Positions 9,607 through 18,431 of a stretch of DNA of 50,317 bases are shown here, one piece after another. Source of the DNA: Bacteroidales bacterium (GTDB lineage Bacteria; Bacteroidota; Bacteroidia; Bacteroidales; UBA932); assembly GCA_030695025.1 (NCBI GenBank), contig JAUYTX010000026.1, positions 1-50,317 of the forward strand, written 5' to 3'. A program made the position numbers and the translations under genes. Every line of letters begins with the position of its first letter. The first letter of the stretch is position 1. A model generated the notes under the pieces. That model saw only the letters and a program-made list of their open reading frames with translations, made no database searches and was not told where the DNA came from.

Positions 9607-10779
9607 TTATACATTTTCTTTTTGAACGAAAGCTGTAAATGTTTTTAGTATTACCCTTAAATCCATCCAAAAAGAGTAATTTTTAGCGTAATATATATCC
9701 AGTTGTTTCCTCTGCTCTGGAGATAATTTTCCGGAATCACCTCTTTTTTCCACCTGCCACAAACCTGTAAGTCCGCTTGGCCCCATGAATCTGTCAATGT
9801 AAAGGTCAGATGTGAGTTTCTCAGCTTCATATAATGGTAAAGGTCTGTTGCCGACTACCGACATATCCCCTTTAAGAATATTGATTAACTGAGGTAATTC
9901 GTCAATGCTGTACTTGCGGATTATCCTTCCTACTTTTGTTATTCGTGGGTCATTTTCGTATTTAACAAAGTTCTCTTTGTTTTTTATCCTTTTTTCACGT
10001 AGAAAATCACTCTCCTTTACTATTGTATCATCTGAGTAAAAACAACTTTCACAATCAGCCTCCTCTCCTGTAAGAGGAATGGTTACTTCATTGCTGTAAT
10101 CATAATAGCTGTCAACCTCTGCCTCTTTATACTGATTAAGCTCCATAAATTCTTTGAGCCTCTTATCAGCATCTTTATACATAGATCTGAATTTAAGAAA
10201 ATCAAACACAATATAGTTGCTCCCAACTCTTTTTGATTTGTAAACAATGGACCCTTTGCTCTCCAAAATAATTGCTGCAGAGACCAAAATCAGAAGTGGT
10301 GAGAGGAAAATTATTGCAGCCAGTGAAAAGAGAATATCAAAGCTCCTTTTCCATAGAGGACATTTGTATATTCCTAAAGGTTGCTGCACTCTGGATGCCG
10401 CAGTTATCAGGTCCTGATGTGTTGCAACAAATTCAATTCCATTAAGCAGTCGGGCTTCTGATACATAGGGATGAATTGTATCACTGATCCCAATTTTCTG
10501 ATATTTTGGGATCTCCTCTTTGTCAATCCTTTCGGTAACAAGTACTAGATAGGAATTTGGGAAATTTTTCTTAAGATATTCAATTCTGGACGAATCAAAC
10601 TTAATACCAGTTTTTTCGTACAGAATCAGCATAGGTAGTGACCCTGCATTCTCTTGCCTCTTAATTATCTGCTCAGCCTCGGCATGGTCACCCGCAAAAA
10701 TAATTTCATTTTTTAAAATTGACCGAAAATGGTTGATAATCTCGTCATTTTTACCTACATATATTGTAAAAACTGTCAC
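9607..10779 (-). CDS. Initiating sugar-phosphate transferase with N-terminal pseudo-receiver domain
   Basis: A 390-residue protein. The C-terminal two thirds form a polyprenyl-phosphate sugar-1-phosphate transferase: one hydrophobic membrane segment (about 147-171), DFLKFRSM (193-200), DPRITKVGR (277-285), DELPQLINILKGDMSVVGNR (293-312) and LTGLWQV (337-343). It loads the first sugar phosphate onto undecaprenyl phosphate. The first 120 residues look like a CheY-type receiver fold without its key acidic residues. A roughly 65-residue insertion between FRSM and DPRI carries a CESC motif (243-246). The start overlaps the stop of the stand-alone receiver gene by 3-4 bp, so the two are translationally coupled. 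Confidence 0.88.
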   Translation of the reverse strand: MTVFTIYVGKNDEIINHFRSILKNEIIFAGDHAEAEQIIKRQENAGSLPMLILYEKTGIKFDSSRIEYLKKNFPNSYLVLVTERIDKEEIPKYQKIGISDTIHPYVSEARLLNGIEFVATHQDLITAASRVQQPLGIYKCPLWKRSFDILFSLAAIIFLSPLLILVSAAIILESKGSIVYKSKRVGSNYIVFDFLKFRSMYKDADKRLKEFMELNQYKEAEVDSYYDYSNEVTIPLTGEEADCESCFYSDDTIVKESDFLREKRIKNKENFVKYENDPRITKVGRIIRKYSIDELPQLINILKGDMSVVGNRPLPLYEAEKLTSDLYIDRFMGPSGLTGLWQVEKRGDSGKLSPEQRKQLDIYYAKNYSFWMDLRVILKTFTAFVQKENV

Positions 10780-11168
10780 GATACTAGTTTTTTAAGCCTT
10801 ACTTTTAACTCCATCGGATTGAATGGTTTTGAAATATAATCATCAGCTCCTTTTTCCAAAAGCTCAATTTTCTGTGAGGTGCTGTCTTCACTGGATAGTA
10901 CTACAAACGGAATTGAGCGAAAAAGATCGTTTTTCTTAATGTAGTCCAAAAAATCAACCCCACTCATATTGGGCATATTTAAATCTGAAATAATTAAGTC
11001 AGGTAGATTTCCTTCGGTTAGCCATGCAATTGCCCTTATAGGATCTTCAAAATAGATACAATCAAAGATCTCTGAAATATACACTTGAATTACCTTGGCA
11101 ATTGTAGGCTTGTCATCTACAATCAATACTTTCTTTTTCACGGGATTCAACATTTTTTGGTTAGTCAT
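10776..11168 (-). CDS. Stand-alone response regulator receiver (CheY-like)
   Basis: A 130-residue single-domain receiver with the complete phosphorylation site: acidic pair D18-D19 (VLIVDD), phosphoacceptor D62 in IISDLNMP, S92/S93 in VVLSS and K114 in YISKPF. No output domain is present, so it acts by protein contact or as a phosphorelay intermediate. It is the first gene of the polysaccharide assembly block after the opposite-strand gene. Coupling by overlap to a sugar transferase that itself has a receiver-like domain suggests the phosphorylated form may control polymer initiation; this is inference. A receiver-histidine kinase lies nearby at 12279-13421. Confidence 0.92.
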   Translation of the reverse strand: MTNQKMLNPVKKKVLIVDDKPTIAKVIQVYISEIFDCIYFEDPIRAIAWLTEGNLPDLIISDLNMPNMSGVDFLDYIKKNDLFRSIPFVVLSSEDSTSQKIELLEKGADDYISKPFNPMELKVRLKKLVS

Positions 11169-11275
11169 TATATAATGTAAATATACTAAAAAGTAATGAA
11201 TTCGGGGTAATCGGAGAATTGTTTTTATAATTTGTTAATTTAGCACACTGAAATATCACAATAATTACAAAACAA

Positions 11276-12310
11276 ATGGGATTGAAAGCGGTAAAATTAT
11301 ACTTCAGATCGATTGTTTGTGCGATTTCTATGATAATATTGACTCTATCTGTTGCAGCCTTTTTTGCCTCCAAAACCGAGCCGGAAAAGACTCTGACATT
11401 ACAGTTTCTTAGTCTGTTAATTCCAATCGTTATCATTATAAACATCAGTCTGTTAATATGGTGGGCCGTAAGAAAAAAGATTTGGCTTCTTATTCCCCTT
11501 ATTGGACTGTTTTTTAATTACAAATTCATAACTGCGATTATCGGATTTCTCCCGGGCAGCTCTTTTTCGATAAATGATAATTCTATCGTAATTGCAACTT
11601 ATAACGTAAATTATTTCTTCTATAAAGAAGATTCGAATTTGGCAAGTATTGCGAAAATGGTTGAAAATTACACAACAGATATCTTATGTCTACAGGAGGT
11701 TCAACCCCATCCTCTTTTCAGTTTGGATGAAATTATGTCTGAGTTTAAAAGTTTACCATATTCATTTATACACATAGGTGACCATAATGAAATAGGTATG
11801 GCCCTATTCAGTAAATTCCCTATTATCCGTGCTCAAAAGGTAAAGTTCCCTGATAGCGGCAATGGATTTATGTGGGCAGATATTCTCTTTAAAGGAGATA
11901 CCATACGCGTTCTTAATAACCATTTTCAAACAACAAGTCTTTCAAAAGCCAGAGGAAAGAGAACTGCAACAGTAATCGAAGCAATGGGAGAAAATTATTT
12001 AAAAAGGGCCCAACAGGCCAGATTTGTAAGGAGCTTTACCGACACCACATTATACCCCATTATCTTGTGCGGTGATTTTAATGACACCCCACACAGTTAT
12101 GTATATTCAACAGTTAAGGGAGATGATTTAACTGATGGCTTTTCAATTAAGGGTTTGGGATTTGGAGGAACCTACCGTAATAAACTGGGGTTGGTTAGAA
12201 TAGACTATATTATGCACTCTGAGCATTTCAGAACAACTTTTTACAAAAGCGACCCGTCAAAATTAAGTGATCACCGGGCTATTTTTTCGGTGCTGGAATA
12301 TCAAAACTAA
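11276..12310 (+). CDS. Membrane-anchored endonuclease/exonuclease/phosphatase family protein
   Basis: A 344-residue protein with about three N-terminal membrane helices (roughly 10-30, 43-65, 69-90) followed by an EEP (DNase I-like) domain. Catalytic motifs are TYNVN (108-112), LQE (139-141, metal ligand Glu), GDFND (266-270), RIDYI (309-313) and SDHR (331-334, catalytic His). The domain probably faces the periplasm and could hydrolyse phosphodiesters in nucleic acids, lipids or sugar phosphates; substrate cannot be told. It lies on the opposite strand inside the polysaccharide locus, divergent from the receiver gene and overlapping the 3' end of the kinase gene by 32 bp. Confidence 0.85.
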   Translation: MGLKAVKLYFRSIVCAISMIILTLSVAAFFASKTEPEKTLTLQFLSLLIPIVIIINISLLIWWAVRKKIWLLIPLIGLFFNYKFITAIIGFLPGSSFSINDNSIVIATYNVNYFFYKEDSNLASIAKMVENYTTDILCLQEVQPHPLFSLDEIMSEFKSLPYSFIHIGDHNEIGMALFSKFPIIRAQKVKFPDSGNGFMWADILFKGDTIRVLNNHFQTTSLSKARGKRTATVIEAMGENYLKRAQQARFVRSFTDTTLYPIILCGDFNDTPHSYVYSTVKGDDLTDGFSIKGLGFGGTYRNKLGLVRIDYIMHSEHFRTTFYKSDPSKLSDHRAIFSVLEYQN

Positions 12311-13421
12311 AGGTTGATCCTTTGCCCTCTTCTGAAACAAACCAGAGATTACCTCCGTTTCTTTTTACAAACTCATCACATAGAAGCAATCCCAAGCCTG
12401 AGCCCTCTTCGTTTCCTGTTCCAAAGCTGGTAAAGTGGGTGTCTGTCTTAAACAATAGTTTTTGTTTCTCTTGGTTGATTCCTGCTCCGTAGTCCTTGAT
12501 ATCAATTATTACTCTGTTATCCTCCTCGGTAATTTTTATCTCAATCCTGGAGCCATCAAAGCTGAATTTTATTGCATTGCTCAATAGGTTTCTTAAGGCT
12601 GTTTTAGCCATGTCAATATCAATTCTGGCAATTCTATCTGTACCCCCCGAAAGTTCAATATCAATGTTTTTAAGCTTGGCTACTCCTCTAAGTACCTCTA
12701 CAACACCGTTAACCAGATTCATTATCTCCACATCATCCTGGAAAACGCTATTTAGTCTGCCGGTCTGGCTTTTTGTCCATTTAAGAAGGTTGTCAAGAAG
12801 CGTAAAGCTATCGTCTGTAAGACGATTTGCCATAATAAGAAGATCATACATGTCCGGATCGACACTCTCTTTAGTAATTCCGTTGATAAGCACCTCCATC
12901 ACCATTCTGATTGAAGCAATTGGAGACCTCAGGTCATGTGCAATAACAGAATATAATTTATCACGGCCGAGAATGGTCTTTCTTAACTCCTCTGTTTGTC
13001 TGGAAATTGTTCTTTTTGCTGCAATAAGTGAAATCTGGTGATTTATCCTTGTTAGAAGTTCGTCTTTGTTGAAGGGTTTGGAAACGTAGTCGGCAGCACC
13101 TAATTTGAAACCCTGCACTATATCGTCAGTTGAATTAAGAGCCGAGAGAAATATTATTGGAATCTCAGCCTTTTCGGGAATCTCTTTTAATTTTTTTGCA
13201 ACCTGATGGCCATCCATTACCGGCATCATAATGTCAAGAAGAATAAGGTCAGGACTTTGCTCCATAACAATCTCCAAAGCATCCTTTCCGTTAAATGCAG
13301 ATATGGTTTTATAACCTGCTTTTGAGATCAGAAGCTTTAGTAACAGCACATTTGCATCAACGTCATCTACAATAAGTACTGTAAAATCGGAGTTCTTAAA
13401 ATCCATCCCGTTCATTTTCAA
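12279..13421 (-). CDS. Receiver-histidine kinase (REC-HisKA-HATPase)
   Basis: A 380-residue cytoplasmic protein with an N-terminal receiver (D19/D20, phosphoacceptor D63 in LLDIMMP, K115 in YVSKPF). A HisKA dimerisation domain follows with H162 in VIAHDLRSP, and then an ATPase domain with LLSNAIKF (N box), KDYGAGI (G1) and GSGLGLLL (G2). It lacks membrane segments and a sensor domain, so the input probably arrives through phosphorylation of its own receiver. This architecture is common in Bacteroidota phosphorelays. The gene overlaps the upstream uxs gene by 26 bp, linking regulation to nucleotide-sugar supply. Alternative ATGs at codons 3 and 6 are possible. Confidence 0.9.
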   Translation of the reverse strand: MKMNGMDFKNSDFTVLIVDDVDANVLLLKLLISKAGYKTISAFNGKDALEIVMEQSPDLILLDIMMPVMDGHQVAKKLKEIPEKAEIPIIFLSALNSTDDIVQGFKLGAADYVSKPFNKDELLTRINHQISLIAAKRTISRQTEELRKTILGRDKLYSVIAHDLRSPIASIRMVMEVLINGITKESVDPDMYDLLIMANRLTDDSFTLLDNLLKWTKSQTGRLNSVFQDDVEIMNLVNGVVEVLRGVAKLKNIDIELSGGTDRIARIDIDMAKTALRNLLSNAIKFSFDGSRIEIKITEEDNRVIIDIKDYGAGINQEKQKLLFKTDTHFTSFGTGNEEGSGLGLLLCDEFVKRNGGNLWFVSEEGKGSTFSFDIPAPKK

Positions 13422-14346
13422 GCTTTTTAAAATAGCTAATAGTTTTAATCAGCCCGTCATCCAATTTAACTACGGGACTCCAGCCAAGCAGTTGCATAGC
13501 ATAGCTGATATCAGGCTGTCTCTGTTTTGGATCGTCTTCAGGTAGCTTTTCATAAACAAAAGTCGATGATGAGCCGGTAAGGGCAACAATTTTTTCAGCC
13601 AGCTCTCTTATTGTAAACTCATCAGGATTACCAATGTTAACAGGGCCTATAACCGAATTATCAGTAGCCATCATTTTTATCAGCCCTTCTACAAGGTCGT
13701 CAATATACTGAAAACTTCTGGTTTGACAACCATTTCCGTAAAGCGTTATGTTTTTGTCTGACAGCGCCTGTGTTATAAAATTTGAGACAACCCGTCCGTC
13801 ATTCGGGTGCATGTTAGGGCCATAAGTATTAAATATCCTTGCGATTTTTATCCTGACTTTGTTTTGTCTGTGGTAATCCATAAAAAGCGCTTCGGCGCAT
13901 CTCTTTCCTTCGTCGTAACATGAGCGGATTCCTATTGGATTTACATTCCCCCAATAACTCTCGTCTTGTGGATGAATTGCAGGATCGCCATATACTTCGC
14001 TTGTTGAGGCCTGCAGAATTTTAGCATTAACCCTCTTTGCCAGGCCAAGCATATTTATTGCCCCCATCACAGAGGTTTTTATTGTCTTTATGGCATTGAA
14101 TTGGTAATGAATAGGCGAAGCAGGGCATGCAAGATTGTAAATTTCATCAACTTCGGCATGATACGGGTTTATAACATCGTGTCTGACAAGTTCGAATCGC
14201 GGGTTCCCAATCAGGTGAATTACATTAGCTTTGGAGCCCGTAAAAAAATTGTCAAGACATATTACGTCGTTTCCCTCATTTACAAGCCTTGTGCAAAGGT
14301 GTGAGCCTATGAATCCAGCGCCACCGGTGACCAGAATTCTTTTCAT
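13396..14346 (-). CDS. uxs: UDP-glucuronate decarboxylase (UDP-xylose synthase)
   Basis: A 316-residue extended short-chain dehydrogenase that decarboxylates UDP-glucuronate to UDP-xylose using bound NAD+. The NAD-binding GGAGFIG lies at 8-14, and the catalytic triad is in STSE (114-117) and YDEGK (144-148). Other family signatures are NLACPASP (71-78) and [17 protein letters not shown] (about 165-181). The start at 14346 (MKRILVTGG) is preferred over an ATG nine codons upstream because the glycine-rich strand normally begins at residue 3-5. It probably supplies xylose or a derived sugar for the polysaccharide made by the downstream genes. Confidence 0.92.
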   Translation of the reverse strand: MKRILVTGGAGFIGSHLCTRLVNEGNDVICLDNFFTGSKANVIHLIGNPRFELVRHDVINPYHAEVDEIYNLACPASPIHYQFNAIKTIKTSVMGAINMLGLAKRVNAKILQASTSEVYGDPAIHPQDESYWGNVNPIGIRSCYDEGKRCAEALFMDYHRQNKVRIKIARIFNTYGPNMHPNDGRVVSNFITQALSDKNITLYGNGCQTRSFQYIDDLVEGLIKMMATDNSVIGPVNIGNPDEFTIRELAEKIVALTGSSSTFVYEKLPEDDPKQRQPDISYAMQLLGWSPVVKLDDGLIKTISYFKKLENERDGF

Positions 14347-14361
14347 AATTTTTGTATTAAA

Positions 14362-14369
14362 CAAAGATA
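14362..14369 (-). promoter_or_regulatory. Putative -7 promoter element of uxs operon
   Basis: On the minus strand this octamer reads TATCTTTG, an exact fit to the Bacteroidota -7 consensus TAnnTTTG. It lies 15 nt before the uxs start codon, which predicts a very short 5' leader of about 10 nt. A convincing -33 TTTG at the usual 19-21 nt spacing was not seen, so this is a partial match. Confidence 0.4.
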
Positions 14370-14391
14370 ACAAAATTTGACTTTTAGTATT

Positions 14392-14399
14392 TACCTTTG
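14392..14399 (+). promoter_or_regulatory. Putative -7 promoter element of the 14444-15904 gene
   Basis: The octamer TACCTTTG matches TAnnTTTG exactly and lies 44 nt before the ATG of the downstream membrane protein, predicting a leader of about 38 nt. Together with the minus-strand element at 14362-14369 it would form a compact divergent promoter pair. The -33 element is not convincing (a TTTG is present, but only 12 nt upstream). Confidence 0.4.
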
Positions 14400-14443
14400 G
14401 TATATAATGTTACTATTTACAAGAGTTACTTTGCAAAATTGGC

Positions 14444-15904
14444 ATGATAAATATTCAAACAAAGATACATGACAGATATTCGATAGAATTTAAAACCTGG
14501 TTAAAAACAGACACTAACCAGCTATTAAATAAATATGCCGTAAATATTTGGGTGTTCATCCCCTATAACCTGGATATCAACAGATCTACATATTCCAAGA
14601 ATATGTTCTACAGGGACATACGCACTAATATCAGGCTCATTACTCCTGTTTATCACATCGAAAATATTGCTAGCGAAAACTCAGAACCACTCACTTTTCT
14701 GAGGCAATCATTTCAAAAACTGGCAGAAAATCCAAATCCAGATAATATTGCCGATTTCGAGTACAACATAAAAATGTTCTCGGCAATCTTTAAAAGTTCT
14801 TTGCGAAATCAGGTTTTCCACATTATGGACGATCTAAACGCCCACTCCAGAAATGATGATTGTAAGGTTTTGATTACTGAGACCGAAAAAGTACTAAGGG
14901 AGTATAGAAAACTGTATACAATTATACAAAATGGAGGAATCCCCAAAGTGTGTTCTGACTACTTCCGTTTTGGCGATGAATTTTTGGGAAATATCATAAA
15001 CAGACAGTTTTTCAGACTTTTAAACTATATGAGGGTGAATGACCCAAATATGTATTCATCCCAAAAAGAGCTTTTACTGAACCTTCTTAAAGGAGAGATA
15101 CGTTACAGAAATGACAGGGGTTATCCCATAGTTGACAAAGAGAGTCAAAACATGAATCGTGATCTGGTTTACAGATCAGGAGCATTAAAAAAATATGCAG
15201 AGAGCGAGCTGTTTTTGAATGCGACAAAAAAAAGAGATGCAGTTCTTGTAGAACAAATATATCTAAGCATAGCTGCCGGGATATCAATGATATTTGCCAC
15301 TGCAATTGCATTTTCGTTTCAGCTGAGGTTTGGCAGTTTTACAATGCCTCTTTTTGTTGCTCTGGTTGTAAGCTATATGCTCAAGGACAGGATTAAAGAT
15401 CTTGTACGCTACTATTTTGCACACAAGCTTAAGGAGAAATACTTTGATAATGTGACCACTATAAGTCTCAATAACGTAAGAATTGGCTGGAGTCGTGAGG
15501 GGGTTGATTTTATTAAAGAGGAGAAGGTGTTGCCCCAGGCTATGAAGATTCGGGACAGAACTCCTCTTCTTGAGTCAGACAACAGAAGTTCGGAGGAGAA
15601 AATTCTGCTTTACCGCAAACTTTTGGAGATAGACCGTGAACAACTTGATAAAAATTCAGAGTATTACATATCAGGAGTAAACGATATTCTGCGATATAAC
15701 ATCTCAACATATCTGAATAAGATGGATGACCCTTATGTTCCTCTTTATGTCATAACTCCTGAGGGGGATTACGAGGAGGTTACCGGAGAGAAGATCTATT
15801 ATCTCAATTTTGTAATTCAGCTCAAATATGGAGAGAAAGAGGTTTTTAAAAGATATCGTCTGGTCTTTAACCGTACAGGTATAAACGAAATAGAGGAGTT
15901 GTAA
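14444..15904 (+). CDS. Uncharacterised membrane protein, 486 residues
   Basis: Family not recognised. The protein is mostly soluble with two adjacent membrane helices in the middle (about 271-292 and 297-313), making a hairpin with both large parts probably on the cytoplasmic side. The N-terminal part contains NIWVFIPYNLDINR (about 34-47) and a helical region with many charged residues. The C-terminal part (320-486) is rich in charged residues and ends in a beta-prone segment, KRYRLVFNRTGINEIEEL. No catalytic motif is evident. It is monocistronic, divergent from uxs and convergent with the sulfur operon. A structural or signalling role is possible but unsupported. Confidence 0.75.
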   Translation: MINIQTKIHDRYSIEFKTWLKTDTNQLLNKYAVNIWVFIPYNLDINRSTYSKNMFYRDIRTNIRLITPVYHIENIASENSEPLTFLRQSFQKLAENPNPDNIADFEYNIKMFSAIFKSSLRNQVFHIMDDLNAHSRNDDCKVLITETEKVLREYRKLYTIIQNGGIPKVCSDYFRFGDEFLGNIINRQFFRLLNYMRVNDPNMYSSQKELLLNLLKGEIRYRNDRGYPIVDKESQNMNRDLVYRSGALKKYAESELFLNATKKRDAVLVEQIYLSIAAGISMIFATAIAFSFQLRFGSFTMPLFVALVVSYMLKDRIKDLVRYYFAHKLKEKYFDNVTTISLNNVRIGWSREGVDFIKEEKVLPQAMKIRDRTPLLESDNRSSEEKILLYRKLLEIDREQLDKNSEYYISGVNDILRYNISTYLNKMDDPYVPLYVITPEGDYEEVTGEKIYYLNFVIQLKYGEKEVFKRYRLVFNRTGINEIEEL

Positions 15905-15905
15905 C

Positions 15906-15931
15906 CTCTCCTTTCAGAGAGTTTGGTTTTT
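15906..15931 (+). terminator. Weak candidate rho-independent terminator
   Basis: Just after the stop codon of the 486-residue membrane protein, CTCTC (15906-15910) and GAGAG (15917-15921) can form a 5-bp stem with a 6-nt loop, followed by TTTGGTTTTT. The stem is short and the T run is interrupted, so support is weak. The location between convergent genes fits. Confidence 0.3.
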
Positions 15932-17093
15932 AGTTTCTTATCTGAGAAATCTCTTTTATTGCTTCGATGGCTGCATCAATCTCCTCTTCTGTAGTAAACG
16001 CACCTATGCTCATTCTTACTGTTCCGTGCATGTCAAACGTTCCAATTTGTTCATGAACAAGTGGTGCGCACTGAAGACCGGTTCTGACAGCAATATTGTA
16101 ATCAACGTCCAGCATTGTACCAACATCTCCGGCCTCAAAGCCTGCAATATTGAACGATAGTACCGGATTATGGTTCTTTCTGCTGTTTGCGCAATAGGTT
16201 GTAACTCCCTTTATTTTACTTACCTCGTTGACCAGCTTCTCCCAAAGATCCATCTCTCTTTTGTGAATATTCATAATTCCCTCATGGGTAATCCATTTAA
16301 CTCCGGCATAGAGGCCTGCCACTCCAAGAAGATTAAGGGTTCCATACTCGAGACGGTAAGGATACTCCTCCAGATGACCTCTGTATGCCGACCTTACGCC
16401 GGTGCCTCCTGCTCTGGTGTGGTTAATATGAACCCCTTCCCTAACATAAGAGCCCCCGATCCCTGTAGGTCCCATAAGGCATTTGTGGCCTGTAAAGCAG
16501 TAAACATCTATGTCAGACTCCTGCATGTCAAGATCAACCGATCCTGCTCCCTGACTTCCGTCAACAACAAACAGAACACCCTTCTCCTTGCAAATTTTTC
16601 CTATCTCTGTTAGTGGCTGTATTGTTCCCAGTACATTTGAACAATGTGTAACAATCACAAATTTTGTGTTCTCTTTAATTGCGTTTTTAATGTCCTGAGG
16701 ATTTACATACCCGTCAAAATCAAAAGGGACATAGGTTACCTCAATTTCACCTTTCTGTTCCAAAACATAAAGTGGCCTTAATACAGAGTTATGCTCAAGC
16801 ATGGTAGTAACCACGTGGCAGCCCTTTTCGACAAGACCATTGATTATCAGATTGAGTGTGTCTGTAGCATTGTAACTAAAGGTAAGTCTGTTGTGATCTC
16901 CTCCTCCGTTAAAGAGTTTTGTCAGCATCTTTCTGGTGCCGTTTACAACCTCCTCTGCCTCAAGGGCTGCATCAAAGCCCGATCTTCCGGGACTAACCCC
17001 TTTGTCTCTGAAGAAGCTGTCCATAAATGTATAGACCTCTTCCGGTTTGGGATAGCTGGTTGCAGAGTTGTCCAGATAAATAAGTTTGGCCAT
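15930..17093 (-). CDS. Cysteine desulfurase-family aminotransferase class V
   Basis: A 387-residue fold-type I PLP enzyme. Motifs are YLDNSATSYPKP (6-17), HNSVLRP (101-107), VVDGSQGAGS (176-185, cofactor aspartate), the Schiff-base lysine K204 in FTGHKCLMG, and a C-terminal RTGLQCAP with C342 in the position of the persulfide-forming cysteine of desulfurases. It should take sulfur from cysteine as a protein persulfide. It most resembles the subgroup of cysteine desulfurase-like enzymes found outside isc/suf operons; no scaffold gene is adjacent. It is the last gene of the DsrC-DsrM-DsrK operon, 12 nt after dsrK, which suggests it supplies sulfane sulfur to that system. Selenocysteine lyase is an alternative. 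Confidence 0.85.
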   Translation of the reverse strand: MAKLIYLDNSATSYPKPEEVYTFMDSFFRDKGVSPGRSGFDAALEAEEVVNGTRKMLTKLFNGGGDHNRLTFSYNATDTLNLIINGLVEKGCHVVTTMLEHNSVLRPLYVLEQKGEIEVTYVPFDFDGYVNPQDIKNAIKENTKFVIVTHCSNVLGTIQPLTEIGKICKEKGVLFVVDGSQGAGSVDLDMQESDIDVYCFTGHKCLMGPTGIGGSYVREGVHINHTRAGGTGVRSAYRGHLEEYPYRLEYGTLNLLGVAGLYAGVKWITHEGIMNIHKREMDLWEKLVNEVSKIKGVTTYCANSRKNHNPVLSFNIAGFEAGDVGTMLDVDYNIAVRTGLQCAPLVHEQIGTFDMHGTVRMSIGAFTTEEEIDAAIEAIKEISQIRN

Positions 17094-17105
17094 ATTAAGT
17101 TTAGT

Positions 17106-18431
17106 TTATTGTTTGTTTATTACAAGGGCATCTGCCACGATTTCGGCAATTGTCATAATCTTAACCCCCAATTTATATGTATGATTCAATTGTTGTAGCT
17201 GATCGACACAGTTGTGACACGGAGTAATTACCACCTTTGCACCACTTTTTGCAATCTGCTGAGCCTTTATTGCTCCTATCTTTATTCGCCTTTCGTTGTA
17301 CTCGCTCATTGCAAGCGCACCACCTCCGCCTCCACAGCAGAAATTGTCCTCACCATAAGGATTCATCTCCTGAAGATCAGATACCGAGCTCTTTACCACA
17401 AATCTTATTTCGCTATAGAGTCCGCCATTTCTTACCAGGTTGCAAGGGTCATGAATAGTAACTTTACTGCTGTTTAATGATTTATCCAGTGTTATCTTCC
17501 CTTCACGAATGTATGAGGCAATGACCTCTACAACAGTGATTGTCTCAAAATCAAATTTTTTCTTCAAATAACCCGGACCCTCCCATCTTGTTGCCCTTGA
17601 ACCATGTCCGCACTCTCCGAGTACAAGTTTTTTGCCTCTTAACTTATGAATCTCATCGTGCAAATAACCGGCAATCTGTGCCGCCTGGTCATTATTACCG
17701 TTGAAAAAGCCGTAGTTGGTTACATCGTAGTATTTAGATGAAATTGTCCAACTCTCTTTGGCTGCATAAAAGACCTTGGCGATTGCGCTTATTGAAAGCG
17801 GGAAGAACTTAGGTTCTCTTGGATTTAAGGTGTAGAAAACACTTTTGTCTGTTTCGTCAAGAGGTATTCTTGCATTAACATCTTCCATCTCATCAATCAG
17901 CTCCTCCTCCATCCACTTTATTGTATCAATAAACTCCTCCTGAGGAATCGCCATATTGTTACCTGTATTCAAAGCTGCGTCCACAGTTGACTGAAGCGTA
18001 GCAGGAACCATATTCATGGCTGCAAGCATCTCCCTGCCCTTTCTTACAATATAGGGGATGTCAACCCCTATGGAACAGTGTTTCACACACCTTCCGCACA
18101 TGGTACAAGCTCCGAAAAGCATATCTACCATTTTTTCTGCCATCTCCTGGTTTAGCTCTTTTGCGTTAAAGAGCGCCGGGGCAACCTTTCCGGCAAGTGT
18201 ATTATATCTTCTGTATATCGAAGAGACAAGCTCTGCCTTGGCACCGGGTACATACTGCGCCTCTTTGAATGCCAGATAATACATACAGCTTTCTGCACAT
18301 AGTCCGCATTTAACACAAGCATTCATGTTTGTCTCCAGCTTGCTGTCATCACCTCTGCTAAGTATCTCCAGCGGCTTTTTTATATCAATCTTTTGTGTTA
18401 CCATCTCTAATTTTTCTTTATTGGCGGCCAT
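17106..18431 (-). CDS. dsrK: DsrK-like heterodisulfide reductase iron-sulfur subunit
   Basis: A 441-residue protein with two 4Fe-4S motifs, CVKCGLCAESC (C39-C49) and CTMCGRCVKHC (C109-C119), followed by an HdrD-type catalytic part. The noncanonical LGECGHG (C274) and a full CCG motif (C330, C365-C366, C405, C408) match the arrangement described for DsrK/HmeD, which carries a special [4Fe-4S] cluster that reduces the DsrC disulfide or trisulfide. The start at 18431 is supported by a strong GGAAGGAGGGG ribosome site 3 nt before it, although this overlaps dsrM by 25 bp; a second ATG at 18404 is possible. It should dock on the DsrM-like cytochrome b at the membrane. Confidence 0.88.
   Translation of the reverse strand: MAANKEKLEMVTQKIDIKKPLEILSRGDDSKLETNMNACVKCGLCAESCMYYLAFKEAQYVPGAKAELVSSIYRRYNTLAGKVAPALFNAKELNQEMAEKMVDMLFGACTMCGRCVKHCSIGVDIPYIVRKGREMLAAMNMVPATLQSTVDAALNTGNNMAIPQEEFIDTIKWMEEELIDEMEDVNARIPLDETDKSVFYTLNPREPKFFPLSISAIAKVFYAAKESWTISSKYYDVTNYGFFNGNNDQAAQIAGYLHDEIHKLRGKKLVLGECGHGSRATRWEGPGYLKKKFDFETITVVEVIASYIREGKITLDKSLNSSKVTIHDPCNLVRNGGLYSEIRFVVKSSVSDLQEMNPYGEDNFCCGGGGGALAMSEYNERRIKIGAIKAQQIAKSGAKVVITPCHNCVDQLQQLNHTYKLGVKIMTIAEIVADALVINKQ

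Noticed and set aside
11161-11445. Minus-strand 94-codon ORF across the start of the EEP-family gene
   Set aside because: It runs antisense through the N-terminal helices of a well-supported gene, has no recognisable motif and would overlap the start of the receiver gene; its hydrophobic stretches are explained as the complement of the real gene.
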